Origin: UBA2402 sp037139735
GTDB taxonomy: Bacteria > Planctomycetota > Phycisphaerae > Phycisphaerales > UBA1924
Length of the DNA: 8,503 nucleotides
Assembly: GCA_037139735.1 (NCBI GenBank)
Contig: JBAXFU010000116.1
Span: 1-8,503, forward strand
Direction: 5' to 3'
Shown here piece by piece: positions 1 to 7,243 of this stretch (position 1 is its first letter; the number at the start of each line of letters is the position of its first letter). The position numbers and the translations under genes were made by a program. The notes under the pieces were generated by a model, which saw only the letters and a program-made list of their open reading frames with translations, was not told the origin of the DNA and searched no databases.

Positions 1-4
1 GGAC

Positions 5-2761
5 TCAGCAGCCGCCACGCTCCCAGTAGGTGAAGAAGGTGCCCACGTCGCTGCCGTCGACGCCGCCGTCGAGGTTGGCGTCGGCGCTGTTGTTGCCCGA
101 CTCCCACGCGGCGAAGAAGGACGCGATGTCGCCGCCGTCGACGCCGCCGTCGACGTTGAAGTCGGCGATGCACTGGAACTCGACGGTCAGGACGCCTGTG
201 CCGAAGGCGGTGGCGGTGTTGCCCGCGACGCGGACGAGGACGGCCTGTCCCTCGACCATCTGGATGTCGGAGACGATGCTCTGCGTCGAGCAGCCGGTGA
301 TGTTGGCGTTGTCGTTGCAGGCGAGTTCGTTGCCGAAGCAGCCGTCATAGACCGAGAGGACGGTGTTGAGCGAGGTGCCCGGGCAGGTGGCGAAGCGAGC
401 CTTGCCGCGGCCCGAGGCGGAGAAGCGGAACCACACGTCGCGAGAGAGCGTGGTGTTGCAGGTGGCGATGGTGTCGTTGGTGGCTTCGGTCGTGTCGAAG
501 GCGTTGGTGCCCACGATGGCGGTCGTGGCGGTCTCGCAGGCGTTGTTGGGGGCCGAGGCGGGCGCGGTCGTGATGGAGAGGTTCATCGCCGAGGTGGAGG
601 AAAGGAAGGTGCTCGACGCCGTCGAGATGCGGATCAGGTAGGTCTGGCCGGCGTTCATGGGCATGGAGCCGATGCGGCTGCGGTTGGAGGAGCAGCCGGT
701 CGAGGGGCCGGTGACGTAGTCGTTGTTGCAGGCCAGTTCGTTGCCGCCGCACGCGTCATAGACGGAGAGGAGGGTGTCGTAGTTGCTGCCGCAGGTGTCG
801 ATGCGGTAGTTGCGGCCGGTGGTGGGACGGAACGAGTACCAGCGATCGGCCTTCATCGCGCCCGAGGCGCACGACGAGTAGTTGTTGGGATCGTTGACGA
901 ACGCGCCGCACGCGCCCTGGCCGCTGGTGCCCAGCACGTTGGTGCCCATCGTGACGACCTGCGCGGTGGCGCAGGTGTCGTTGACGGCGGGGGTGGCGGT
1001 GGAGTCGTAGACGACCGAGGCGTTCGAGGTGGTCGCCGCGGAGCCGCACTGGCCGTTGACGACGGCGTAGTAGGTGCCAAGGTCGCTCGAGGAGAGCGGC
1101 GGGTTGATGCGGAGTTGGAAGCTGGTGGCGCCCGAGACGGTGGAGCCCGTGGGGGTCGCGCCGTCGGCGAGGGGCTGGCCGTTCTTGTACCAGGCGTAGG
1201 TGAAGGGACCGGTGCCCGAGGCGGCGACGTTGAGGACGATCGACGAGGTGCAGGCGGAGACGGACGTCGACGATGCGGGCTGGTTGGTGATGGTCGGCGC
1301 GACGCACGTCGGGCCGCCGCTGCTCAACCAGACCCACGTCGGCGCGCCGACGATGCGCTGGGTGCCGCCCTGAAAGCCGACGATGGCCGAGCCGTCGGCG
1401 GAAATGGCGGAGGGGTAGCCCAAGGCGGGAAGGCCCTTGGTGGGGTCGCCGTTGTCGCCGATGGGGCCGTAGAGGCCGCCGGGCGCGACGCCCGGGGTGC
1501 CCAGACCGCGGTTGTAGTCGTACCAGTCGGTGATGAGGTTGTCGGTGCTGGTCCAGATGAACCCGCCCGACATGAAGCTGCCGCAGGTGCTGTACACGGC
1601 CGAGCCGACGATGGTGTTGCCGTCGTCGCTCATGGCGAGCGAGCCGCCGATGCTCGGGGGCACGCCGCAGCTGGTGACCGCGAAGGGCAGCCACGAGGCC
1701 GGCGTCGTGAGGTTGTTGCCCAGCACGATGGGGGAGCCCCACGAGGAGCCGTTCCAGACCCACTTGGTGATGCCGTCGGGGCCGCGGGCGGCGATGATCG
1801 TTCCCGCGGCGTTCACGGCCATGGTGCCGGGCGTCGACGAGATGTACTTGGGGAAGCCGCTTGCATCAACGCCGGTGTCAAGGTACGACATCACGTACGC
1901 GCCCGAGCCGTTGCGCATCCAGACGACCAGTCGCCCGCTGTCGGCGTTGGCGCTGGGCGTGCCCGAGGTGTTGTGCTCGGTGGCGCCGACGATGACGCTT
2001 CCGTCGGCGCTGATGCCGTAGGCGTTGCCGGTGCGGAAGAGCGAGGTCTGGCCCGTCGTGGTCTTGTTGGGCGTGGGGAGCACGTTCATGCTGCCCGCGC
2101 CGCTGTTGCCCTGCGCGTCGTAGACGAAGGCGCGCCAGCGGAAGGAGTTGGCGCTCACCGACGTGCCCGCGTTGTTGTACGTCGAGATGTAGGCCAGACC
2201 GACGACATAGCGGCCGTTGGCGCTGATGGCGTTGGGCGTCACGAAGGAGCTCGTGCTGCCGCCGCTCGAGCCCGAGCCGAAGACGTGGAGCGAACCGACG
2301 ATGGGCAGGCCGCCCATGCTCCGCCACGAGCTGGTCGTGGTGTTCCAGACGCGGCCGAGGTACTCGGTGGCGGCGGGCTGGGTGGTGGAAGCGATCAGCG
2401 TCGGATCGGTGCGATAAGCCGGGGAGACCGTTCCGCTCGTGGCGTTGCCGAAGATGCGGGGCGAGTCGTTGAGGCCCAGCCCGGTGATGGTGGAACCGTC
2501 GGCCGACAGGTAGCCGCTGCCGCCGCCGCCCAGATCGGCCACCGAGAGCGAAGAGCCCGTCAGCGTCCATCGTGCCGCGCCGCCGCTGTTGGCCGTGCCG
2601 CCGATGTAGTAGATGCCGCCGATGTTGTTGGTGACGCGAAGAGGCAGCCCGCCGCCGAGCGTGGTCAGCGTGGGCTGCGCCTCGGCGCAGAAGACCCCGC
2701 CCGCCACCGTTGCCATCGCGACCAGAAATGCCCGAGTCCCACGACCGTGGATCCTGCTCAT
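5..2761 (-). CDS. Secreted modular protein: propeller-like repeats, Ig-like domain, two Cys-rich beta domains, GC-type dockerin
   Basis: This encodes 918 residues, exported and probably surface-attached; its substrate or partner is unknown. The signal peptide has a basic start (RIHGRGTR), a hydrophobic core (AFLVAMATVAGGV) and a likely AEA|Q cleavage at residue 28/29. Residues 85-480 carry six copies of a motif like ISADGSxIVG followed by W/F-rich strands, resembling HAF-type extracellular repeats. Residues 487-586 look like an Ig-like domain (C504, W524, C572). Residues 594-734 and 739-862 are two diverged copies of one beta domain sharing LLSVYD/VLSVYD and GNELACN, similar to pre-peptidase C-terminal or carbohydrate-binding folds. 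Residues 866-918 are a dockerin ending GGC. No catalytic domain is visible, so binding, adhesion or scaffolding is inferred. The start was chosen because AGGAG lies 8 nt upstream and the signal peptide follows; an in-frame ATG at 2833 lacks both. The stop (TGA) is 5 nt from the window edge. Confidence 0.85.
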   Translation of the reverse strand: MSRIHGRGTRAFLVAMATVAGGVFCAEAQPTLTTLGGGLPLRVTNNIGGIYYIGGTANSGGAARWTLTGSSLSVADLGGGGSGYLSADGSTITGLGLNDSPRIFGNATSGTVSPAYRTDPTLIASTTQPAATEYLGRVWNTTTSSWRSMGGLPIVGSLHVFGSGSSGGSTSSFVTPNAISANGRYVVGLAYISTYNNAGTSVSANSFRWRAFVYDAQGNSGAGSMNVLPTPNKTTTGQTSLFRTGNAYGISADGSVIVGATEHNTSGTPSANADSGRLVVWMRNGSGAYVMSYLDTGVDASGFPKYISSTPGTMAVNAAGTIIAARGPDGITKWVWNGSSWGSPIVLGNNLTTPASWLPFAVTSCGVPPSIGGSLAMSDDGNTIVGSAVYSTCGSFMSGGFIWTSTDNLITDWYDYNRGLGTPGVAPGGLYGPIGDNGDPTKGLPALGYPSAISADGSAIVGFQGGTQRIVGAPTWVWLSSGGPTCVAPTITNQPASSTSVSACTSSIVLNVAASGTGPFTYAWYKNGQPLADGATPTGSTVSGATSFQLRINPPLSSSDLGTYYAVVNGQCGSAATTSNASVVYDSTATPAVNDTCATAQVVTMGTNVLGTSGQGACGAFVNDPNNYSSCASGAMKADRWYSFRPTTGRNYRIDTCGSNYDTLLSVYDACGGNELACNNDYVTGPSTGCSSNRSRIGSMPMNAGQTYLIRISTASSTFLSSTSAMNLSITTAPASAPNNACETATTAIVGTNAFDTTEATNDTIATCNTTLSRDVWFRFSASGRGKARFATCPGTSLNTVLSVYDGCFGNELACNDNANITGCSTQSIVSDIQMVEGQAVLVRVAGNTATAFGTGVLTVEFQCIADFNVDGGVDGGDIASFFAAWESGNNSADANLDGGVDGSDVGTFFTYWERGGC
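8..166 (-). other. GC-type dockerin-like domain (two calcium-loop repeats)
   Basis: Residues 866-918 of the secreted protein form two near-identical 24-residue repeats spaced 27 residues apart. Each begins A-D-x-N-x-D-G-G-V-D-G-x-D and continues to a FF-x(2)-W-E end. D867, N869, D871, D875 and D878, and D894, N896, D898, D902 and D905, fit the Ca-binding loop of dockerin/EF-hand repeats. In the dockerin family such pairs bind cohesins or anchor proteins. Here the terminal Gly-Cys and the absence of any cohesin in the window suggest the planctomycete-specific variant, whose partner I cannot name. Confidence 0.8.
176..982 (-). repeat. Tandem duplicated Cys-rich beta domain within the secreted protein
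   Basis: Residues 594-734 and 739-862 align along their length. Both open with N-[DN]-x-C-x-T-A, then [RD]-x-W-[YF]-x-F about 45 and 35 residues later, then a TC/TCP turn, then [LV]LSVYD-x-C-x-G-NELACN, and end with an xxGQxxLxR strand. The second copy lacks a stretch that in the first runs GACGAFVNDPNNYSSC. This is an internal protein duplication rather than a mobile repeat. The spacing and strand pattern resemble pre-peptidase C-terminal domains, but the exact family is not certain. Confidence 0.6.
1322..2509 (-). repeat. Six propeller-like HAF-style repeats within the secreted protein
   Basis: The repeated core reads LSADGSTITG (residue 85), ISANGRYVVG (179), ISADGSVIVG (250), VNAAGTIIAA (316), MSDDGNTIVG (377) and ISADGSAIVG (453). 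Most are followed after a variable loop by an aromatic strand such as FRWRAFVY, LVVWMR, KWVW, GFIW or WVW. Spacing is about 60-95 residues. Repeats of this kind are annotated in bacteria as the extracellular HAF repeat family. Six copies would suit one closed beta-propeller; that fold is inference. The fourth copy is the most degenerate, with the DG and final G replaced. Confidence 0.6.
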
Positions 2762-2769
2762 GACCTGTT

Positions 2770-2774
2770 CTCCT
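2770..2774 (-). promoter_or_regulatory. Ribosome binding site that sets the start of the secreted protein
   Basis: The minus strand reads AGGAG followed by 8 nt and then ATG at 2761. The upstream in-frame ATG at 2833 has no comparable purine run, so this site decides the start and places the signal peptide at the N-terminus. Confidence 0.75.
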
Positions 2775-2965
2775 GAAAGACTTTGCGGTCGGCCGAAGTT
2801 GGTCCACGTCCGCAAGCAAGGGTAAGCCCGCATCGAAGGGCGATTGCCGGAAATATCTCCAGAATCGCCTCGAACGAGAAAGCGGCGAGGGGCGCGAGGT
2901 CCGATAGTGTCGCGTTATTTGCGGCCGGCGGAATGTGGCATCAAAGACGCACTTCGTCGCCCTCA

Positions 2966-2982
2966 GGCCGCGATGAGCGGCC
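2966..2982. terminator. Short GC hairpin downstream of metH (weak terminator candidate)
   Basis: GGCCGC and GCGGCC form a perfect 6-bp stem around a 5-nt loop, about 40-60 nt past the metH stop. A second small inverted repeat, GTGAGC/GCTCAC around a single base, lies at 2991-3003. Neither is followed on the minus strand by a T-run, so intrinsic termination here is doubtful; Rho-dependent ending is equally possible. Confidence 0.25.
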
Positions 2983-3023
2983 GGGTGGCGGTGAGCTGCT
3001 CACGCGACCGCGAACGCCTTGCC

Positions 3024-6000
3024 TCAGACGTTGAAGTACTTGGCCTGCGGGTGGTGCACGACGATCGCGCTGGTGGACTGCTCCGGGTCGATCTGGTGAT
3101 TCTCCGTCAGCACGCAGCCGATCCGCGAGGGATCGAGCAGGGCGAAGAGCTTCTCCTGGTCGGCCATGTTCGGGCACGCCGGGTAGCCGAAGGAATAGCG
3201 GCTGCCCCGGTAGCGTTGCGTGAAGAGTTCCTTGATCTTGGGCGAATCGTCGCCGGCGATGCCCAGCTCCTGCCTCATCCGCTTGTGCCAGAACTCGGCC
3301 AGCGCCTCGGCCGTCTCGACGCCCAGTCCGTGCAGGTACAGGTAGTTCGTGTAGTCGTTGGCCTGGAAGAGCTTCTGCGCCTCCTCGCTGGCGTGGCGGC
3401 CCATCGTCACGCAGTGCATGCCGATCACGTCCGGGGCGTCGCCCACGGGGCGGAAGAAGTCGCTGATGCACAGGCGACGCTTGTCGGCCTGTCGCGGGAA
3501 GGTGAACCGCAGGCGCTCTCGCGACGGCTTCTCGTCGGGGCTCGAGGCCTCCCAGATGATCAGGTCGTCGCCGTCGCTGTTGCACAGGAAGTAGCCGTAC
3601 GCCACCGCCGGGCGCAGGATGCGCTCGTCGCGACAGCGGGCCTTGAGTTGCTCGAAGATCGGCGTGATCTTGTCCTCGAGCAGGGCCTCGTACGCCTCGT
3701 CGCTGAGCGCACCCTTCTTCACCTGCCACTGCCCGCGGAAGAGGGCCACCGGGTTGATGAAGGGGTAGATCTGGTCCAGCGAGATGTCCGTCACCACGCG
3801 GCTGCCGATGAACGGCGCGCGAGGCACCGGCACGTCCATCGCCACGTCGCTCCGCACCTGCTCGCCCGTCGCCGCCGCCGCCCCGCCCGCGGTGTTGGCC
3901 GCCGCCAGCTTGGCGATGCGGCTCTGATTGATCGCCTCCTCGGCCTGGCTCCGCTTGCCCAGCCGCTCCTCGATCTCGCCGTCGAGCGTCGCGGCTTGCC
4001 CCGTGACGATGAGGTCCATCGTCCGCAGCCCCTCGAAGGCGTCGCGTCCGTAATAGGTGCGGCCCTTGTAGGTGCTGCGCAAGTGGCTCTCGCAGTAGTG
4101 ACGCGTGAGCGCCGCGCCGCCCAGCAGCACCGGCACGGTGATGCCCAGGTCGTTGAGCTCCTTGAGGTTCTCCTCCATCACGTTGACGCTCTTGACCAGA
4201 AGCCCCGACAGGCCGATGGCGTCGGCCTTGGTCTCCCGCCATGCCTTGACGATCTCGGGCAGCGTCTGCTTGATGCCGATGTTGTGGACGGTGAAGCCGT
4301 TGTTGCTCAGGATGATGTCGACCAGGTTCTTGCCGATGTCGTGGACGTCGCCCTTCACCGTCGCCAGGACGATGCTCCCCTTGCTCGACCCGGCGACCTT
4401 GTCCATGTGCGGCTCGAGCTTCGCCACGGCCATCTTCATCACCTCCGCGCTCTGGAGCACGAAGGGCAGCTGCATCTGGCCCGAGCCGAAGAGTTCGCCC
4501 ACCGTCTTCATGCCGTCGAGCAGGTGGTCGTTGATGATCTCCAGCGGCGTGTACTTCGCCAGCGCCTCGTCGATCGTCGCGGCCACGCCCTCCTTTTCGC
4601 CGTCGATGATGTGCGCCCGCAGACGCTCCTCGAGCGTGAGGGTCTTGGCCTCGCGTTTGGGGCCGGCCGCCGCGACGTCCTTGAAGAGTTCGATGAACGC
4701 CTGCAGCGGGTCGAAGCCCTCGCGGCGTCGGTCGTAGACCAGGTCGAGGGCGGCGTTCCACTGGTCGTCGGGAATCCGCGTGCGGGGGAGGATCTTGCTG
4801 AAGTGCAGGATCGCGCCGGTCAGCCCGGCCTCGCGAAGCTCGTGCAGGAAGACGGAGTTGAGCACGATGCGTGCCGCGGGGTTCAGGCCGAAGGAGACGT
4901 TGGAGAGCCCGACGGTGGTCTGGCACTCGGGCATGGCCTTGGCGATGGCCCGCACGCCCTCGATGGTCTCGAGGGCCGAGCGGCGGTCCGATTCCATGCC
5001 CGTCGAAATGGGCAGCACCAGAGGGTCGAAGACGAGGTCGGCCGGGTCCATCCCGTGCACCGTGACGGCGCGGTCGAAGGCCCGCTGCGCGATGGCGAGC
5101 TTGCGGTCCGCCGTGCGGGCCATGCTCGCTTCCTTGTCCTCGTCGATGCTGCCGATGACCACGCCCGCGCCGTACGTGCGGGCCAGGGCCATGATCTGGT
5201 CGAACTTGTGGTCGCCATCCTCGAAGTTCGCGGAGTTGATGATGCACTTGCCCGGCGCGTGCATCAGCCCCGCCTCGAGCGTCGCCGTCTGCGTGGAGTC
5301 GAGCATGAGGGGGATGTTCACCTGCCGCACCACGCGACGCACGACCTCGGCCATGTCGCGGGCGTTGTCGCGGCCCGCGTAGTCGACGTTGACGTCGAGC
5401 ACGTGCGCGCCGTCGTGACGAACCTGCTCGCGGGCCAACGAGACGATGCCGTCCCAGTCCTCGGCCTCCAGCAGCCGCTTGAAGGCGCGGCTGCCCGAGG
5501 CGTTCATCCGCTCGCCCACGATCAGGATCGAGTTGTCCTGCCGGTATTCCTGGGGCGAATAGAGCGACGTCACCGACGGCGCGGGCATGCTCACCGTGCG
5601 ACGCGACGTGGCGGGGCCCCGCACGCCGCGTCGGGCGAGCGACTCCACGACCTCGGCGAGCCTGGCGATGTGGGCGGGCATCGTGCCACAGCAGCCGCCG
5701 ACGATCCCCACGCCGTCCTGCTCGATGTACTTCTCCATCGCCGCGGCAAAGGGGTCGGGCGCCAGCGGATACTCCGTGCGACCCTCGACCAGCACGGGCA
5801 GCCCGGCGTTGGGAATGACCGACACGCGCCGTCCCGGCGACGCCGCGCCCCAATGGCGGCCCAGCCAGTGGACGTGCTCGGCCATCTCGGTGGGGCCGGT
5901 GGCGCAGTTCATGCCCAGCGAGATGATGGGGTAGCGGGAGAGGGCGTGGGCCGCCGCCGCGATCTCGGTGCCCAGGAGCATCGAGCCGGTGGTCTCGATG

Positions 6001-6584
6001 GTCACGCTGACCATGATGGGGATGTCGTCGGTGGTCTTGCCCTTCTCGGCCAGGGCGGCGAGCACGGCGTTGACGGCGCACTTCACCTGGAGCAGGTCCT
6101 GGCACGTCTCGATGATGAAGACGTCGACCCCGCCGTCGATCAGCCCGCGGGCCTGCTCGACGTAGCTGTCGTGCATCGCCGCCCACGTGGTGTTGCCCAG
6201 CGTGATCAGCTTGGTGCCAGGCCCCATCGAGCCCGCCACGAACCGCGGCTTGTCCTTGGTCGAGTGCTTCGCGCACGCGGCACGGGCCACCTCCGCCGCC
6301 TTGACGTTGAGCTCGTACGTCCGGGGCGTCAGGTCGAACTCCGCCAGGACGAGCTTGTTCGAGCCGAACGAATCGGTCTCGACCACGTCGCACCCCGCCG
6401 CGAGGAACGACTCGTGAATCTCCTGGATCACGTCCGGGCGCGTGGCCACCAGGATGTCGGTGCAGTTCTCGCAGCCGCAGTAGTCGGCGTGAAGGTCGAG
6501 ATCCTTCTGGTAGATGGACGTGCCCATCGCGCCGTCGAAGATCAGGACGCGTCGCTCGAGTTCGGTGGCGAATCTGCTTGGCAT
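3024..6584 (-). CDS. metH: Cobalamin-dependent methionine synthase
   Basis: This cytosolic enzyme moves the methyl group of 5-methyltetrahydrofolate to homocysteine through methylcobalamin, giving methionine and tetrahydrofolate. The 1186 residues are close to E. coli MetH (1227) and all modules are present. Residues 1-325 are the homocysteine domain, with zinc-ligand cysteines in GMNCATG (C227) and GGCCGT (C298, C299). About 350-620 is the pterin domain (VGERMNASGS, DVNVDY, ILHFSKILPRTRIPDDQWNA). About 640-740 is the helical B12 cap. About 740-870 is the B12 Rossmann domain with DVHDIG (D746, H748, G751), where the His is the cobalt ligand. An Ala-rich linker (about 875-920) leads to the reactivation domain, including the SAM-binding RGSRYSFGYPACPN near 1126-1139. 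The ATG is preceded only by a weak GGA, but the N-terminus aligns with the family. A terminator separates it from rpmE, so it probably has its own promoter. No truncation or missing catalytic residue was seen. Confidence 0.98.
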   Translation of the reverse strand: MPSRFATELERRVLIFDGAMGTSIYQKDLDLHADYCGCENCTDILVATRPDVIQEIHESFLAAGCDVVETDSFGSNKLVLAEFDLTPRTYELNVKAAEVARAACAKHSTKDKPRFVAGSMGPGTKLITLGNTTWAAMHDSYVEQARGLIDGGVDVFIIETCQDLLQVKCAVNAVLAALAEKGKTTDDIPIMVSVTIETTGSMLLGTEIAAAAHALSRYPIISLGMNCATGPTEMAEHVHWLGRHWGAASPGRRVSVIPNAGLPVLVEGRTEYPLAPDPFAAAMEKYIEQDGVGIVGGCCGTMPAHIARLAEVVESLARRGVRGPATSRRTVSMPAPSVTSLYSPQEYRQDNSILIVGERMNASGSRAFKRLLEAEDWDGIVSLAREQVRHDGAHVLDVNVDYAGRDNARDMAEVVRRVVRQVNIPLMLDSTQTATLEAGLMHAPGKCIINSANFEDGDHKFDQIMALARTYGAGVVIGSIDEDKEASMARTADRKLAIAQRAFDRAVTVHGMDPADLVFDPLVLPISTGMESDRRSALETIEGVRAIAKAMPECQTTVGLSNVSFGLNPAARIVLNSVFLHELREAGLTGAILHFSKILPRTRIPDDQWNAALDLVYDRRREGFDPLQAFIELFKDVAAAGPKREAKTLTLEERLRAHIIDGEKEGVAATIDEALAKYTPLEIINDHLLDGMKTVGELFGSGQMQLPFVLQSAEVMKMAVAKLEPHMDKVAGSSKGSIVLATVKGDVHDIGKNLVDIILSNNGFTVHNIGIKQTLPEIVKAWRETKADAIGLSGLLVKSVNVMEENLKELNDLGITVPVLLGGAALTRHYCESHLRSTYKGRTYYGRDAFEGLRTMDLIVTGQAATLDGEIEERLGKRSQAEEAINQSRIAKLAAANTAGGAAAATGEQVRSDVAMDVPVPRAPFIGSRVVTDISLDQIYPFINPVALFRGQWQVKKGALSDEAYEALLEDKITPIFEQLKARCRDERILRPAVAYGYFLCNSDGDDLIIWEASSPDEKPSRERLRFTFPRQADKRRLCISDFFRPVGDAPDVIGMHCVTMGRHASEEAQKLFQANDYTNYLYLHGLGVETAEALAEFWHKRMRQELGIAGDDSPKIKELFTQRYRGSRYSFGYPACPNMADQEKLFALLDPSRIGCVLTENHQIDPEQSTSAIVVHHPQAKYFNV

Positions 6585-6633
6585 GGCGAGTCCGTCAGTT
6601 TAGCCGTTCATCCGCATGAAAGCATAAAGCCGT

Positions 6634-6672
6634 GGGCGGCGGCTCGGCCGCGACGAGCGGCGCCCGCCGCCC
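6634..6672 (-). promoter_or_regulatory. GC-rich hairpin in the metH leader
   Basis: GGGCGGCGG (6634-6642) pairs perfectly with CCGCCGCCC (6664-6672). Inside, GCCGC (6647-6651) pairs with GCGGC (6657-6661) around a 5-nt loop, giving a bulged stem of 14 pairs. It sits 50-88 nt before the metH start. It has no T-run on either strand, so it is unlikely to be a terminator. I could not match the B12-box of a cobalamin riboswitch or a known SAM/SAH riboswitch in the leader. A regulatory role is inference. Confidence 0.35.
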
Positions 6673-6746
6673 GGGGCCGAGAAGTGAACCCAAGAGATCG
6701 GCACGACGGCCCGCGCCGCTTCGCAGGCCCGCCGGGCAAAAGCGAA

Positions 6747-6772
6747 GGAACCCGCGTGACGACGCGGGTTCC
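6747..6772 (-). terminator. Rho-independent terminator of rpmE
   Basis: GGAACCCGCGT (6747-6757) and ACGCGGGTTCC (6762-6772) form a perfect 11-bp stem with a 4-nt loop. On the minus strand the stem is followed by TTCGCTTTT, a modest U-tract. It lies about 30 nt past the rpmE stop and well before metH, so it separates the two genes. The plus-strand side has no T-run. Confidence 0.8.
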
Positions 6773-6800
6773 CATGGACAAAGCCGAGTTGGCGGCGGGC

Positions 6801-7019
6801 TCACTTCTTCGCGAAGTAGTTGCCCGCGTACTTGCGCTGGAACTTCTCGACGCGGCCCGCGGCGTCGACGAAGGTCTGCTTGCCCGTGAAGAACGGGTGC
6901 GACCCCGACCACACTTCCACGTACATCTCGGGAACGGTGGCGCCGACGGTCATGACGACCTGGCCGTTGTGGTAGACCTTGCAGTTCGGGTAATACTTGG
7001 GGTGAATGCCGTCTTTCAT
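6801..7019 (-). CDS. rpmE: 50S ribosomal protein L31, zinc-free (C-) form
   Basis: The product is 72 residues, the usual L31 size, and binds the large ribosomal subunit near the central protuberance at the subunit bridge. The family hallmarks are the N-terminal MKDGIHPKYY, the central HPFFTGKQ (residues 41-48) and GRVEKFQRKY near the end. An ungapped alignment with E. coli L31 puts Y16, N18, W37 and S40 at the four zinc-binding cysteines; the only cysteine, C13, is off-register, so zinc binding is not expected. The start was chosen because AGAGGA lies 7 nt upstream, the N-terminus matches the family, and the -10 box at 7048-7053 excludes the longer in-frame readings from 7340 or 7049. It is monocistronic, with its own promoter and a strong terminator. 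It resembles the short L31 class rather than the longer type B paralogue. Confidence 0.95.
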   Translation of the reverse strand: MKDGIHPKYYPNCKVYHNGQVVMTVGATVPEMYVEVWSGSHPFFTGKQTFVDAAGRVEKFQRKYAGNYFAKK

Positions 7020-7026
7020 GACCAGA

Positions 7027-7032
7027 TCCTCT
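7027..7032 (-). promoter_or_regulatory. Ribosome binding site of rpmE
   Basis: AGAGGA on the minus strand is followed by a 7-nt spacer and the ATG at 7019. It supports this start over in-frame upstream ATGs. Confidence 0.7.
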
Positions 7033-7047
7033 TCGTGAAGGGCCTCC

Positions 7048-7076
7048 ATGATAGCAGGGTGGCGGCTGGCGGTCAA
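7048..7076 (-). promoter_or_regulatory. rpmE: Sigma-70-type promoter of rpmE
   Basis: On the minus strand TTGACC (7071-7076, 5 of 6 consensus) is followed by exactly 17 nt and TATCAT (7048-7053, 5 of 6). The transcript would begin near 7041, giving a leader of about 22 nt that just contains the ribosome binding site. This is the best promoter in the window, as expected for a ribosomal protein gene. I saw no Zur-like palindrome overlapping it. Confidence 0.75.
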
Positions 7077-7243
7077 AGCCCCCATGCCGCCCTCCAGCCA
7101 ACCCCGTCCGCCTCCCATCGGGACGTGGGGGGGCCGGGTTCTTCGCACCTCAGACGCTGCAGACCCCGCCCCGTTCGGACCGACGAAAGGGCTGCCGTCA
7201 TCGGCGGCACCTCCCGCCGCCCGCTCCGAGCCCTGACGGGGGC

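Noticed and set aside
15..180. CRISPR-like or simple DNA repeat of GCCGCCGTCGA units near the left edge
   Set aside because: The similarity comes from the two dockerin coding repeats (DGGVDG); there are no regular spacers.
2687..2689. Lipoprotein signal at Cys25 of the secreted protein
   Set aside because: The residues before the Cys (GGVF) do not fit a lipobox, and AEA|Q right after gives a normal signal peptidase I site.
1115..2776. 553-codon plus-strand frame opposite the secreted protein
   Set aside because: Its translation is Gly/Ala/Arg-rich and repetitive, while the other strand has a signal peptide, a ribosome binding site and clear domains.
756..2819. Minus-strand frames in another register inside the secreted protein (756-1763 and 1878-2819)
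   Set aside because: They are His/Arg-rich off-frame shadows of the gene at 5-2761.
5..2833. Start of the secreted protein at ATG 2833
   Set aside because: It lacks a ribosome binding site and would put 24 polar residues in front of the signal peptide; ATG 2761 has AGGAG at ideal spacing.
2941..6393. 1150-codon minus-strand frame overlapping metH
   Set aside because: It is an off-frame shadow of metH, with Arg/Gly/His-rich low-complexity translation and no recognisable motif.
6585..6746. Cobalamin or SAM-type riboswitch before metH
   Set aside because: No B12-box-like core or known SAM/SAH riboswitch signature could be matched by eye, and only about 160 nt is available between the rpmE terminator and the start.
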